7,304 bases of DNA from Thiotrichaceae bacterium. Its GTDB lineage: Bacteria > Pseudomonadota > Gammaproteobacteria > Thiotrichales > Thiotrichaceae. The notes beneath the pieces are model-generated. The model saw nothing but the letters and a program-made list of their open reading frames with translations. It searched no databases and was not told the DNA's origin. A program made the translations under genes and the position numbers. The DNA is taken from NCBI GenBank assembly GCA_015494435.1, contig WGBH01000040.1:1-7304 (forward strand), written 5' to 3'. Of this stretch, positions 1-6,402 are shown piece by piece; position 1 is the stretch's first letter, and the number at the start of each line of letters is the position of its first letter.

Positions 1-1007
1 GGGCCATTGATCATTTTAGGATAATATTTTTCTAAGCTCTGTTTGATCAGTTTAAGTTGTTGATGGTAATCATAATCAAGTCTTTGCAATGCCATTAGAC
101 GTAGGGTTTCAAAGCGTAAATGTAGTAGATTTTTTAGTTTTTCTTTTTCATCAGTACCGATTATTTTTTGAATAGATGGGTCAAATTTGTGAATGACAAC
201 GGCATTATTAATTCCGTTGACTATATCGACAAAAAAACCTTTTTCTTCTGTGTTAGGCTTGGGTAATAAGGTGATTTTTTTCTGTTTTAAGAGGCTATTC
301 GTCACGGGCATTGCATCAACAATTTGAATAAGGTCTGCAATATGTTCTGAAATAGCATTAATATCAGCGGGAAGGAATGACTCAAGAAAAACTATTTCTT
401 GATTGATTTTTTCGCGTACTGGCAAGTATTTAGGTGAACCTAATTTGAGTAGTATGCTTTCTGAGATGATTAATGCCTGTAATGCGCCTTCTTTATCTTT
501 ATACAATTGTAGGCGCTCAGTGGCTGTTCTTAATAAAAAACGTAATTCCGCCAATCGCCACTGGGTATTAGGGGAGGGGGCTTTTGCCCGTAACTTTTGT
601 TGCTCTTGTGTCAATAAAATCGCTTGTTGTTCTAATCCTTTACTCGCGCGTTGCGTCACTTTTTTGACCGTTTCTAAAACCGCTACTGATTGTTTGAATT
701 GTTGACGGCTTTTATTAAAATCATGTAATAATTCTTGATTAAGTGCAGTAACAGTTGATTTGTTAGCAAAATGACTCGCTTGTTGTTCTAATTTAGAGAC
801 ACCTATTAAGGCTTGCTTAGCGCGTTCATTAATTTGCATCCAATTTTTATAGCCAGCGGCAATACCAATAACGGTAAAAAACAAGGCTAAGGATGCAATA
901 AACAGGGTAAAACGAGAACGTTTATTTAATGTTTCAAGGGTTTCTACGCTGTGTTTAGTTGCATGATTATTTTTAATGGTCTCGTTACTGCTTTCTATTT
1001 GGTTCAT
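1..1007 (-). CDS. hemX: HemX-family inner-membrane protein, partial (3' end beyond the window)
   Basis: Reading the minus strand from an ATG at 1007-1005 gives 335 codons without a stop up to the window edge, so the C-terminus is missing. Residues 1-32 are hydrophilic, 33-52 form one membrane segment (FTLFIASLALFFTVIGIAAG), and about 60-142 are rich in Q, K, E and L, as in a periplasmic coiled coil. Next comes the family signature around 150-168 (WRLAELRFLLRTATERLQL). This order is typical of HemX (PF04375), often mislabelled uroporphyrinogen-III C-methyltransferase; no SAM-methyltransferase domain is visible. The precise function is not established; a role linked to haem synthesis is inferred from its constant place after hemD. 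It starts 33 bp after the hemD stop, with a possible Shine-Dalgarno AAGGAAG about 14 bases upstream, so it is probably co-transcribed. hemY would be expected next, outside the window. Confidence 0.9.
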   Translation of the reverse strand, partial: MNQIESSNETIKNNHATKHSVETLETLNKRSRFTLFIASLALFFTVIGIAAGYKNWMQINERAKQALIGVSKLEQQASHFANKSTVTALNQELLHDFNKSRQQFKQSVAVLETVKKVTQRASKGLEQQAILLTQEQQKLRAKAPSPNTQWRLAELRFLLRTATERLQLYKDKEGALQALIISESILLKLGSPKYLPVREKINQEIVFLESFLPADINAISEHIADLIQIVDAMPVTNSLLKQKKITLLPKPNTEEKGFFVDIVNGINNAVVIHKFDPSIQKIIGTDEKEKLKNLLHLRFETLRLMALQRLDYDYHQQLKLIKQSLEKYYPKMING

Positions 1008-1040
1008 TGATTATTTGAAACTTCCTTAGTCCTCAGCTTA

Positions 1041-1814
1041 CTAGCTTTTTTGAAATAGTTTAATTAATGATGTGTAAATTGATTCATCACTTGGATCAGG
1101 TGAAACCCATATCTTAGCTGTATATTGTGTTTGATTCTGTTGTAAAAATAGTTGTTTTATACGCTCACTGCCAACTAGTAAAGGCACTTGATTGAGCCAT
1201 TGATCAGCGTTAGTTAAACGTAGTAGATGAAAGAGGCTTTCGCCACTGGTTAGAACAATTATATCAAGTTGATGCTGAAGATAATGTTGTTTTAACAATT
1301 CAAGATCATTAGCAGGGCAACGTCTCGCATAGACGTTACTATAAGTGACCTTTGCGCCTCTTTGTTGCAAAGTATGACGTAATAGATGACGTCCTCCTTC
1401 CCCGCGAAAAATAATAATACGTTTATTTTGCACCTGTTGCATTTCATCTAGCGCTAATAGGGCTTCACTATTGAAAATTTTATCAGGAAAATAATCAACG
1501 ACTATCCCTCGTTTATGCAAATTTAATGCTGTTTTTTTACCAACGGCGGCTATTTTAAGTGAGCTTAATATTGCTGTATCAATAAAGTTTAAGGCGCTTT
1601 CAACCGCATTTGGGCTAATAAAAATAGCGATATCATTGTTTTCTAGTGTTTCAAGCTGTTGCTTAATGAATGCTGGAGATTTTGGCTTGATAATCTCCAG
1701 TAAAGGAAATGGGATAGGATTTGCACCTTCCGCTTCTAGCTTTTTTATTAACTTAGTTGCTTGATGAGCAGGACGAGTGATTGCAATCCAGCGGTTTTTT
1801 AGTGGTTTAAACAT
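1041..1814 (-). CDS. hemD: Uroporphyrinogen-III synthase
   Basis: This cytoplasmic enzyme closes linear hydroxymethylbilane and inverts ring D to give uroporphyrinogen III, the common precursor of haem, sirohaem and cobalamin. HemD diverges strongly in sequence, but its hallmarks are present: ITRP near residues 12-15, FISPNAV at 65-71, AAVGKKTA at 89-96, IIFRGEGGR at 134-142, YARR at 162-165 and VLTSGES at 187-193. These fit the two-lobed Rossmann-like fold (PF02602). I chose the ATG at 1814-1812, giving 257 residues, close to the family length of about 250. The frame extends three codons further to a TTG at 1823, which has no better ribosome site. The ATG lies inside the hemC end (8-bp overlap, in AATGTTTAA) and lacks a clear Shine-Dalgarno, so translation is probably coupled to hemC. 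The stop is TAG. Confidence 0.94.
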   Translation of the reverse strand: MFKPLKNRWIAITRPAHQATKLIKKLEAEGANPIPFPLLEIIKPKSPAFIKQQLETLENNDIAIFISPNAVESALNFIDTAILSSLKIAAVGKKTALNLHKRGIVVDYFPDKIFNSEALLALDEMQQVQNKRIIIFRGEGGRHLLRHTLQQRGAKVTYSNVYARRCPANDLELLKQHYLQHQLDIIVLTSGESLFHLLRLTNADQWLNQVPLLVGSERIKQLFLQQNQTQYTAKIWVSPDPSDESIYTSLIKLFQKS

Positions 1815-2736
1815 TGATACCAATAGAGGCTAATACTTTATCAGCTCCCTGTGCTATTAGATCTTCGGCAACGGCAATACCCATTGTTTCAGCCTCTGCA
1901 ATGGGAGCAGTTTTTTCAGCGCGGAAAATGGCAGAACCATCAGGATATCCTACTAAACCGCGTAGATAAATTTGATTACTTTGTAATTCAGAATAGCCTG
2001 CAATAGGTACTTGGCAACCGCCTTGTAAACGGGTATTAAAGGCTCTTTCAGCGCTTACGCGAATACTTGTTTCTGTATGACTCAAAGGAGCTAATAAAAC
2101 ATTAACGCGTACATCATCATCACGGCACTCAATACCAATGGCACCTTGACCGATGGCGGGTAAACTTTGTTCTGCGGGGATACGTTGTGTAATACGATTC
2201 TCAAAGCCTAACCGTTTGAGACCAGCAGAGGCTAAAATAATGGCATCATAATCCCCGTTATCTAGCTTTGCTAAACGAGAATTGACATTACCGCGTAAAC
2301 TAAGGATTTCTAAATCAGGACGATATTGTTTGAGTTGCGTTTGACGACGCAAACTGGATGTACCTACTTTTGCATTTTGTGGTAGGTCATCTAAAGAGGT
2401 ATACTTATTAGACACAAAGGCATCGAATGGATCATGTCGCTCAAGGATAACAGGGAGATGCAAACCCTCTGGCAATAGCATCGGTACATCCTTCATTGAA
2501 TGCACCGCAATATCTGCTTTACCTTCTAGCATTCCCACTTCAAGCTCTTTTACAAACAGCCCTTTACCGCCTATTTTCGCTAATGGAGTGTCCAGTATAA
2601 TATCGCCTTTAGTCATCATGGTAATCAATTCAACTTCAAGATCAGGATGAAATTTAAGTAATTGACGCTTAACTTCTTCTGCTTGCCAGAGTGCAAGGGG
2701 GCTTTTACGGGTTGCAATTCTGATTATATTCGACAT
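1807..2736 (-). CDS. hemC: Hydroxymethylbilane synthase (porphobilinogen deaminase)
   Basis: The product condenses four porphobilinogen molecules into hydroxymethylbilane in the cytoplasm, using a covalently bound dipyrromethane cofactor. The 309-residue protein is full length for the family (E. coli about 313). Visible motifs are RIATRKSPLALWQAE (6-20), GGKGLFVKELE (57-67), HSMKDVP (79-85) with D83 as the presumed catalytic aspartate, GTSSLRRQ (125-132), LRGNVNSRL (147-155), IGQGAIGIECR (195-205) and LQGGCQVPI (237-245), in which C241 is the cofactor-attachment cysteine. The ATG at 2736 gives the canonical N-terminus and no other start is needed, although no strong Shine-Dalgarno precedes it. 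It is the first gene of the minus-strand operon hemC-hemD-hemX and is divergent from the thioredoxin-like gene. Nothing appears damaged. Confidence 0.98.
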   Translation of the reverse strand: MSNIIRIATRKSPLALWQAEEVKRQLLKFHPDLEVELITMMTKGDIILDTPLAKIGGKGLFVKELEVGMLEGKADIAVHSMKDVPMLLPEGLHLPVILERHDPFDAFVSNKYTSLDDLPQNAKVGTSSLRRQTQLKQYRPDLEILSLRGNVNSRLAKLDNGDYDAIILASAGLKRLGFENRITQRIPAEQSLPAIGQGAIGIECRDDDVRVNVLLAPLSHTETSIRVSAERAFNTRLQGGCQVPIAGYSELQSNQIYLRGLVGYPDGSAIFRAEKTAPIAEAETMGIAVAEDLIAQGADKVLASIGINV

Positions 2737-2766
2737 AAGCTATTTCTATTGATGGGGAACAAAAGA

Positions 2767-2793
2767 CTAAACTTTACGTCAAATAAAGCTTAG
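2767..2793. promoter_or_regulatory. 27-bp dyad between hemC and the thioredoxin-like gene (candidate operator)
   Basis: The arms CTAAACTTTA (2767-2776) and TAAAGCTTAG (2784-2793) match as inverted repeats at 9 of 10 positions, separated by CGTCAAA. The arm centres are 17 bp apart. The dyad lies 30 bp upstream of the hemC ATG and 48 bp upstream of the other gene's ATG, in a short divergent region (2737-2841) that must hold the promoters of both. I could not place convincing -35/-10 pairs for either gene. The dyad could bind a dimeric regulator acting on one or both genes, or form a leader hairpin. The protein is unknown and function is inferred from symmetry and position only. Confidence 0.4.
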
Positions 2794-2841
2794 GTGCTAG
2801 GCAATTTGAACTATTTTTTTATATTAAAAGAGAAAACGATA

Positions 2842-3339
2842 ATGATTAAAATACTATCCAAATTTTTATTACTTTTTATTCTGTTAGGAAATTTACTGGC
2901 ACTTAATACCATCGCAAGCGATGCAAAAGGGGTTATTGAAGAGAAAAATTTTGCGGAATTAGCAAAGAAAATGAAACAGCAAAACAAAGGGTTAATGTTA
3001 TTGCTCCATACAGAAGGTTGTTCTTTTTGTGCAGCTTTAGAGAAAAATTATTTATACCCATCCGTTATTAGTGGGGAGTATGACAAACAAATTTTTATTA
3101 GAAAATTACAAATTGATTCGGGTGTACCGATTATTGATTTTTCAGGTAAAAAAATTGATCCTGAGGTTATTTCTGATCGTTATGATGGTCGTTTAACACC
3201 GACATTGTTATTTTTAGATTATAAGGGGAATGAAGCTGCTTTAAAGCTCATTGGTTATAACACGCCGAGTTTATTTGGTGGTTATGTTGAGGCTCAACTG
3301 AAAGAGATGCGTCAATATATTCTGAAAAATAGTAAGTAA
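2842..3339 (+). CDS. Exported thioredoxin-fold protein (SoxW-like)
   Basis: A predicted periplasmic thiol-disulfide protein of 165 residues. Residues 1-25 look like a signal peptide: lysines in MIKILSK, a hydrophobic FLLLFILLGNLLAL stretch, then possible cleavage near TIAS-DA (about 24-28). No lipobox cysteine is seen. The redox motif C60-S-F-C63 follows a beta strand (LMLLLHTEGC), and the cis-proline that faces the active site in thioredoxin folds is P120 in RLTPTLLFLD. The C-terminal half resembles SoxW and thioredoxin_2-type proteins. C60 and C63 are the only cysteines in the mature part. I chose the ATG at 2842 because it starts the signal peptide and follows AAAAGAGAAAA; the frame also opens at a GTG at 2794, which would put 16 unlikely residues in front. 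The partner is unknown: cytochrome c maturation, sulfur oxidation or general disulfide reduction are all possible. It stands alone, divergent from hemC and convergent with typA. Confidence 0.85.
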   Translation: MIKILSKFLLLFILLGNLLALNTIASDAKGVIEEKNFAELAKKMKQQNKGLMLLLHTEGCSFCAALEKNYLYPSVISGEYDKQIFIRKLQIDSGVPIIDFSGKKIDPEVISDRYDGRLTPTLLFLDYKGNEAALKLIGYNTPSLFGGYVEAQLKEMRQYILKNSK

Positions 3340-3359
3340 GCTAGCGAAAAAAGTAATTT

Positions 3360-3452
3360 GCCCGACGGGATTTGTAATTCCGTTGGAATGTTTGAAACGT
3401 ATGAACGGGGTTGCAAAACCCGTCCAGCAATGTTTACAAAACGCGTCTGGCG
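3360..3452. repeat. Cluster of GC-rich palindromic repeats between convergent genes
   Basis: Two related hairpin units lie in tandem. Unit A (3362-3386) pairs CCGACGGGATT with AATTCCGTTGG, 11 pairs including two G-T, around a TGT loop. Unit B (3405-3423) pairs ACGGG with CCCGT and TT with AA across one mismatch. Each unit runs on into a shared tail ending AATGTTT (to 3393 and 3435). A third half-unit, CGCGTCTGGC (3442-3451), is largely complementary to the left edge of unit A (3360-3369), so the whole cluster could also fold as one cruciform. It is more GC-rich than its surroundings. This resembles REP/BIME-type extragenic elements, which often sit between convergent genes; assignment to a known family was not possible. 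It may also help terminate transcription, especially leftwards, where unit A is followed at a distance by a run of T. Confidence 0.65.
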
Positions 3453-3481
3453 ACTTATTTTTTGTGATTTGGTATAAAAAA

Positions 3482-5308
3482 TCACTCTTTAGATTTAGGT
3501 TGTCGTGCCGCTTTTTTTCTTTCGTTTTCGGTTAATAGCTTTTTACGTAGACGAATACTTTTTGGAGTGACTTCGACTAACTCATCGTCATCAATAAATT
3601 CTAAGGCTTGTTCTAAAGTCATTTTAATTGGTTTGGTTAAGATAAGATTCTCATCTGTCCCAGCAGCACGAATATTGGTCAATTGCTTTGCTTTAGTTGG
3701 ATTAACGACCAAGTCATTATCACGACTGTGAATACCTAATAACATGCCTTCATAGACAGGTTCTGCATGACCTAAGAAGAGTTTGCCACGTTCTTGTAGA
3801 TTAAACAGTGCATAAGCGAGGGCTTTACCATTTGCATTAGAGATTAATACGCCGTTATTACGTTGACCAATTTCTTCATTTTGATAAGGGCCGTAATGAT
3901 CAAAGGTGTGATAAAGCAATCCTGTACCTGAGGTCATGGTCATAAAGTCGGTATGAAAACCAATTAAACCGCGTGATGGAATCATATAATCCAGACGTAC
4001 ACGTCCTTTCCCGTCGGGTGACATATTTTCTAGTTTCCCGCGACGTTCTCCCATTTCTTCCATGATTTTACCTTGATGTTGTTCTTCAATATCAATGGTC
4101 ACGGTTTCATAAGGTTCTTCACGCTTAGCACCTTTACCACGTACAACTACTTCAGGACGAGAAACCGCAAGCTCGAACCCTTCACGGCGCATATTTTCAA
4201 TGAGGATACCTAAATGTAATTCACCACGTCCTGAAACACGAAATTTATCAGGATCGTCCATTGTATCAACGCGTAAAGCGACATTATGCAGTAATTCTTC
4301 ATCAAGGCGTTCTTGAATATTACGTGAGGTCACAAATTTACCTTCCTGACCACAAAAAGGGGAGTTATTTACCTGAAAAGTCATGCTAACGGTAGGCTCA
4401 TCAATACTTAGTGCGGGCAATGCTTCAACATGGTCAGGGTCGCATAAGGTGTCTGAAATATAGAGCTTATCCATCCCTGTAAATGAAATAATATCGCCTG
4501 CCTGTGCTTCCTCAACATCAATACGCTCTAGACCGTGGAAACCCATCGGTTGCAAAACACGCCCATTGCGAATTTTTCCTTCAGCATCAATGACTTTAAC
4601 TTGGGTGTTTCTCTTTACTTTACCTTGTTTGATACGACCAATACCAATTAAGCCTGTATAAGAGTTATAGTCCAGTGAACTGATTTGTAATTGGAACGGG
4701 GCATCGGGATCAACATCAGGATGAGCAACATTATCAACGATAGATTGGAACAAAGGTGTCATATCTCCCTCACTCACATCCGATTCCAAACCTGCATAAC
4801 CATTAATAGCGGATGCATAAATGACAGGAAAATCCAGTTGTTCATCGGTAGCACCTAGATTATCAAATAGCTCAAAAGTTTGATCCAAAGCACGGTCAGG
4901 ATTTGCACCCTCACGGTCAATTTTATTAATAACGACGATGGGTCTAAAGCCCATTGCAAATGCTTTTGAAGTAACAAATCGAGTTTGTGGCATTGGGCCA
5001 TCAACGGCATCAACTAATAAGAGAACAGAGTCAACCATCGATAAAACACGTTCAACTTCACCACCAAAATCGGCATGACCTGGGGTGTCAACAATATTAA
5101 TGCGGTAGTCATTCCATTTAATAGCGGTGTTTTTAGAAAGAATTGTAATGCCGCGTTCTTGTTCTAATATATTGGAATCCATCATTCTTTCAGTTACATT
5201 AGCACGATCACCTAATGTACCTGACTGTTCGAGCAGTTTATCTACTAAGGTTGTTTTTCCATGGTCAACATGGGCAATGATGGCAATATTTCTTAACTTT
5301 TCTATCAC
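3482..5308 (-). CDS. typA: Ribosome-associated translational GTPase TypA/BipA
   Basis: A GTPase that binds the 70S ribosome and supports 50S assembly and growth under stress such as cold. The G-domain motifs are AHVDHGKTT (12-20, P-loop), RGITI (52-56, switch I), DTPGHAD (74-80) and NKID (128-131), followed by the EF-G-like domains and the TypA-specific C-terminal domain (SNDLVVN-type and FIDDDELVEVTP segments). I place the start at the GTG at 5308-5306, which gives VIEKLRNIAIIAHVDHGKTT, matching the E. coli N-terminus, and 608 residues against 607 in E. coli. The frame stays open to a TTG at 5362, but that lies upstream of the likely -10 box and would add 18 residues without family support. 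The Shine-Dalgarno is weak (GAG about 9 bases upstream). It is monocistronic as far as can be seen; the stop is TGA. Confidence 0.98.
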   Translation of the reverse strand: MIEKLRNIAIIAHVDHGKTTLVDKLLEQSGTLGDRANVTERMMDSNILEQERGITILSKNTAIKWNDYRINIVDTPGHADFGGEVERVLSMVDSVLLLVDAVDGPMPQTRFVTSKAFAMGFRPIVVINKIDREGANPDRALDQTFELFDNLGATDEQLDFPVIYASAINGYAGLESDVSEGDMTPLFQSIVDNVAHPDVDPDAPFQLQISSLDYNSYTGLIGIGRIKQGKVKRNTQVKVIDAEGKIRNGRVLQPMGFHGLERIDVEEAQAGDIISFTGMDKLYISDTLCDPDHVEALPALSIDEPTVSMTFQVNNSPFCGQEGKFVTSRNIQERLDEELLHNVALRVDTMDDPDKFRVSGRGELHLGILIENMRREGFELAVSRPEVVVRGKGAKREEPYETVTIDIEEQHQGKIMEEMGERRGKLENMSPDGKGRVRLDYMIPSRGLIGFHTDFMTMTSGTGLLYHTFDHYGPYQNEEIGQRNNGVLISNANGKALAYALFNLQERGKLFLGHAEPVYEGMLLGIHSRDNDLVVNPTKAKQLTNIRAAGTDENLILTKPIKMTLEQALEFIDDDELVEVTPKSIRLRKKLLTENERKKAARQPKSKE

Positions 5309-5353
5309 AATTCTAATCTCAAATTTGTTGCTTGCTTTTTGCAAAGAGGGCGC

Positions 5354-5382
5354 AGTATACAAGAGTTTGTAGATTACAACAT
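5354..5382 (-). promoter_or_regulatory. Probable typA promoter
   Basis: On the minus strand TATACT (complement of 5354-5359) matches the -10 consensus at 5 of 6 bases. The hexamer 17 bp upstream, ATGTTG (complement of 5377-5382), is a poor -35. Transcription would begin near 5347, leaving a leader of about 40 bases before the GTG at 5308. This supports the GTG over the upstream TTG. The -35 is weak, so the promoter may need an activator or the assignment may be wrong. Confidence 0.5.
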
Positions 5383-5510
5383 GATTATATTTTTAATAAC
5401 TTTATTAACAGCGTAGCATCAAATAATACAAAGATAACCATTGATACATAATAAGGTTTTGTTACTTATAAAAATATGGGAGACTTAAGGCTACACTAGG
5501 GGAACACCAC

Positions 5511-5528
5511 TACTGATTGCAATTAGTA
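5511..5528. promoter_or_regulatory. 18-bp near-perfect palindrome, candidate operator
   Basis: The sequence TACTGATTGCAATTAGTA is symmetric at 8 of 9 pairs, the exception being G-T at the fifth pair. The core ATTGCAAT is a perfect palindrome, and TGCAAT recurs at 5534-5539. It lies about 180 bp upstream of the response-regulator ATG and about 145 bp beyond the presumed typA start site. Length and symmetry suit a helix-turn-helix dimer. Which protein binds is unknown, and AT-rich DNA produces such symmetry by chance fairly often. Confidence 0.35.
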
Positions 5529-5584
5529 ATATATGCAATGAATACACCAATATTCTTTATCAGATACAGTCATCTGAACCTAGT

Positions 5585-5611
5585 ACTCCAGTAATATAGC
5601 TTTGATGGAGT
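5585..5611. promoter_or_regulatory. Inverted repeat ACTCCA-N15-TGGAGT, candidate regulatory site
   Basis: Two perfectly inverted hexamers (5585-5590 and 5606-5611) have centres 21 bp apart, two helical turns, so they face the same side of the DNA. They end 6 bp before the candidate -35 of the response regulator and are GC-richer than the surrounding DNA. This is a reasonable place for an activator or for autoregulation. They could instead form a weak hairpin; no T-run follows directly, so a terminator is unlikely. Function is inferred only. Confidence 0.3.
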
Positions 5612-5705
5612 GCCAAATTTACACTATTAATTCTTTTTATTTCTATTCTATTATTTGTTTAGAGGTAGTGTTTTTAATGGTTTTTTGATAACAGGAAACT
5701 TTAGA

Positions 5706-6341
5706 ATGAATTTGTTAATAATTGATGACCACCAGCTATTTGCAGAGGGCTTGAAATTTCTCTTAAAAAGTATTGATACTTCAATTCACACTGCGTATGT
5801 CAAAGATGCTAAAGATGCTTTGCTTTATTTACAAAATAACAAGAGTCCAGATATTATTCTTTTGGATATAAATCTGACGGGAATTCATGGATTCTCCTTA
5901 ATGCAGAAATTTCAGGAAATAAAGATAGAATCCCCAGTGCTTGTTATTTCTTCAACAAAATCTGTTGCAGCGGCACAATTAGCGATTGAAAGTGGGGCTT
6001 CTGGTTTTATTCCCAAATCTTCTGACAGTATCGCTTTAATTTCAGCGGTTCAAACGGTGTTGCAAGGGGATATTTATAATCCTACTAGCTTATATTCTGA
6101 TATGGAAAAAGAGATTTCTAAGAATTCAAAAAAGCAAATGGCAAATATTACTAAACGACAAAAAGAAATTTTGCATTTACTTTCTCAAGGGATGTTAAAT
6201 AAGCAAATTGCCAGCGAATTGGGAATTTCATCCAATACCGTTAAAGCGCATTTATATGAAATATTTCGTCACTTACAGGTGAATAATCGTACTGCCGCTG
6301 TAAAAGCAGCCTTTCAGCAAGGGCTTATTACTCAAATATAA
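5706..6341 (+). CDS. NarL/FixJ-family response regulator (receiver plus LuxR-type HTH)
   Basis: A 211-residue two-domain transcription regulator of two-component type. The receiver (about 1-118) has the acidic pair D7-D8 in LLIIDDHQLF, the phospho-acceptor D54 in IILLDINLTG, a switch serine (S82 or S83 in VISS) and K104 in GFIPKS, so it should be phosphorylatable. After a linker, residues 148-205 form a LuxR/GerE helix-turn-helix (TKRQKEILHLL, NKQIASELGISSNTVKAHL, NNRTAAV). I chose the ATG at 5706: AGGAA lies about 10 bases upstream and it gives the usual N-terminus. A TTG at 5655 opens the same frame but adds 17 unlikely residues. No histidine kinase is adjacent, so the signal and targets cannot be told. 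The long upstream region with inverted repeats suggests regulated expression. Confidence 0.95.
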   Translation: MNLLIIDDHQLFAEGLKFLLKSIDTSIHTAYVKDAKDALLYLQNNKSPDIILLDINLTGIHGFSLMQKFQEIKIESPVLVISSTKSVAAAQLAIESGASGFIPKSSDSIALISAVQTVLQGDIYNPTSLYSDMEKEISKNSKKQMANITKRQKEILHLLSQGMLNKQIASELGISSNTVKAHLYEIFRHLQVNNRTAAVKAAFQQGLITQI

Positions 6342-6402
6342 CTATGCGCTTCGTTGATATGTGTATATCTTATAGTTTTCAATAGAGTAAGAAATTTTCA
6401 AT

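Larger units (their letters stand above)
5309..5705. other. Gene-free divergent region between typA and the response regulator
   Basis: No convincing gene was found here on either strand; open frames are short and lack ribosome sites (for example, the ATG at 5476 stops after 7 codons). The left part holds the typA leader and promoter. The right part must hold the promoter of the response regulator. The best candidate is TTTACA (5618-5623) as -35 with a poor TCTATT or TTCTAT -10 at 17-18 bp, which is weak. Two inverted repeats (5511-5528 and 5585-5611) lie upstream of it and are listed separately. At almost 400 bp the region is longer than the other gaps here, so an undetected small RNA cannot be excluded. 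Confidence 0.6.

Noticed and set aside
403..705. 100-codon plus-strand frame
   Set aside because: Lies antisense inside hemX, whose reverse frame has clear family features; the plus-strand product is low-complexity and cysteine-rich with no ribosome site.
2749..2825. Possible promoters for the thioredoxin-like gene (TTGATG at 2749, TATATT at 2820)
   Set aside because: No pair has an acceptable spacing with both boxes; TATATT would start transcription only about 10 bases before the ATG.
3360..3452. Repeat cluster considered as a CRISPR array
   Set aside because: Only two imperfect units with a short gap and internal palindromes; no regular repeats with unique spacers and no cas genes in the window.
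3464..3485. Inverted repeat GTGATTT/AAATCAC around the typA stop, considered as a terminator or CRP site
   Set aside because: Seven AT-rich pairs with no T-run directly after in either direction, and the TGTGA/TCACT spacing (14 bp) does not fit CRP (6 bp).
5127..5372. 81-codon plus-strand frame over the typA start
   Set aside because: It is antisense to the highly conserved TypA G-domain, so the frame is a by-product of that coding sequence.
6356..6369. Hairpin GATAT-GTGT-ATATC after the response regulator as a terminator
   Set aside because: Five A/T-rich pairs and no clean T-run; too weak to call.
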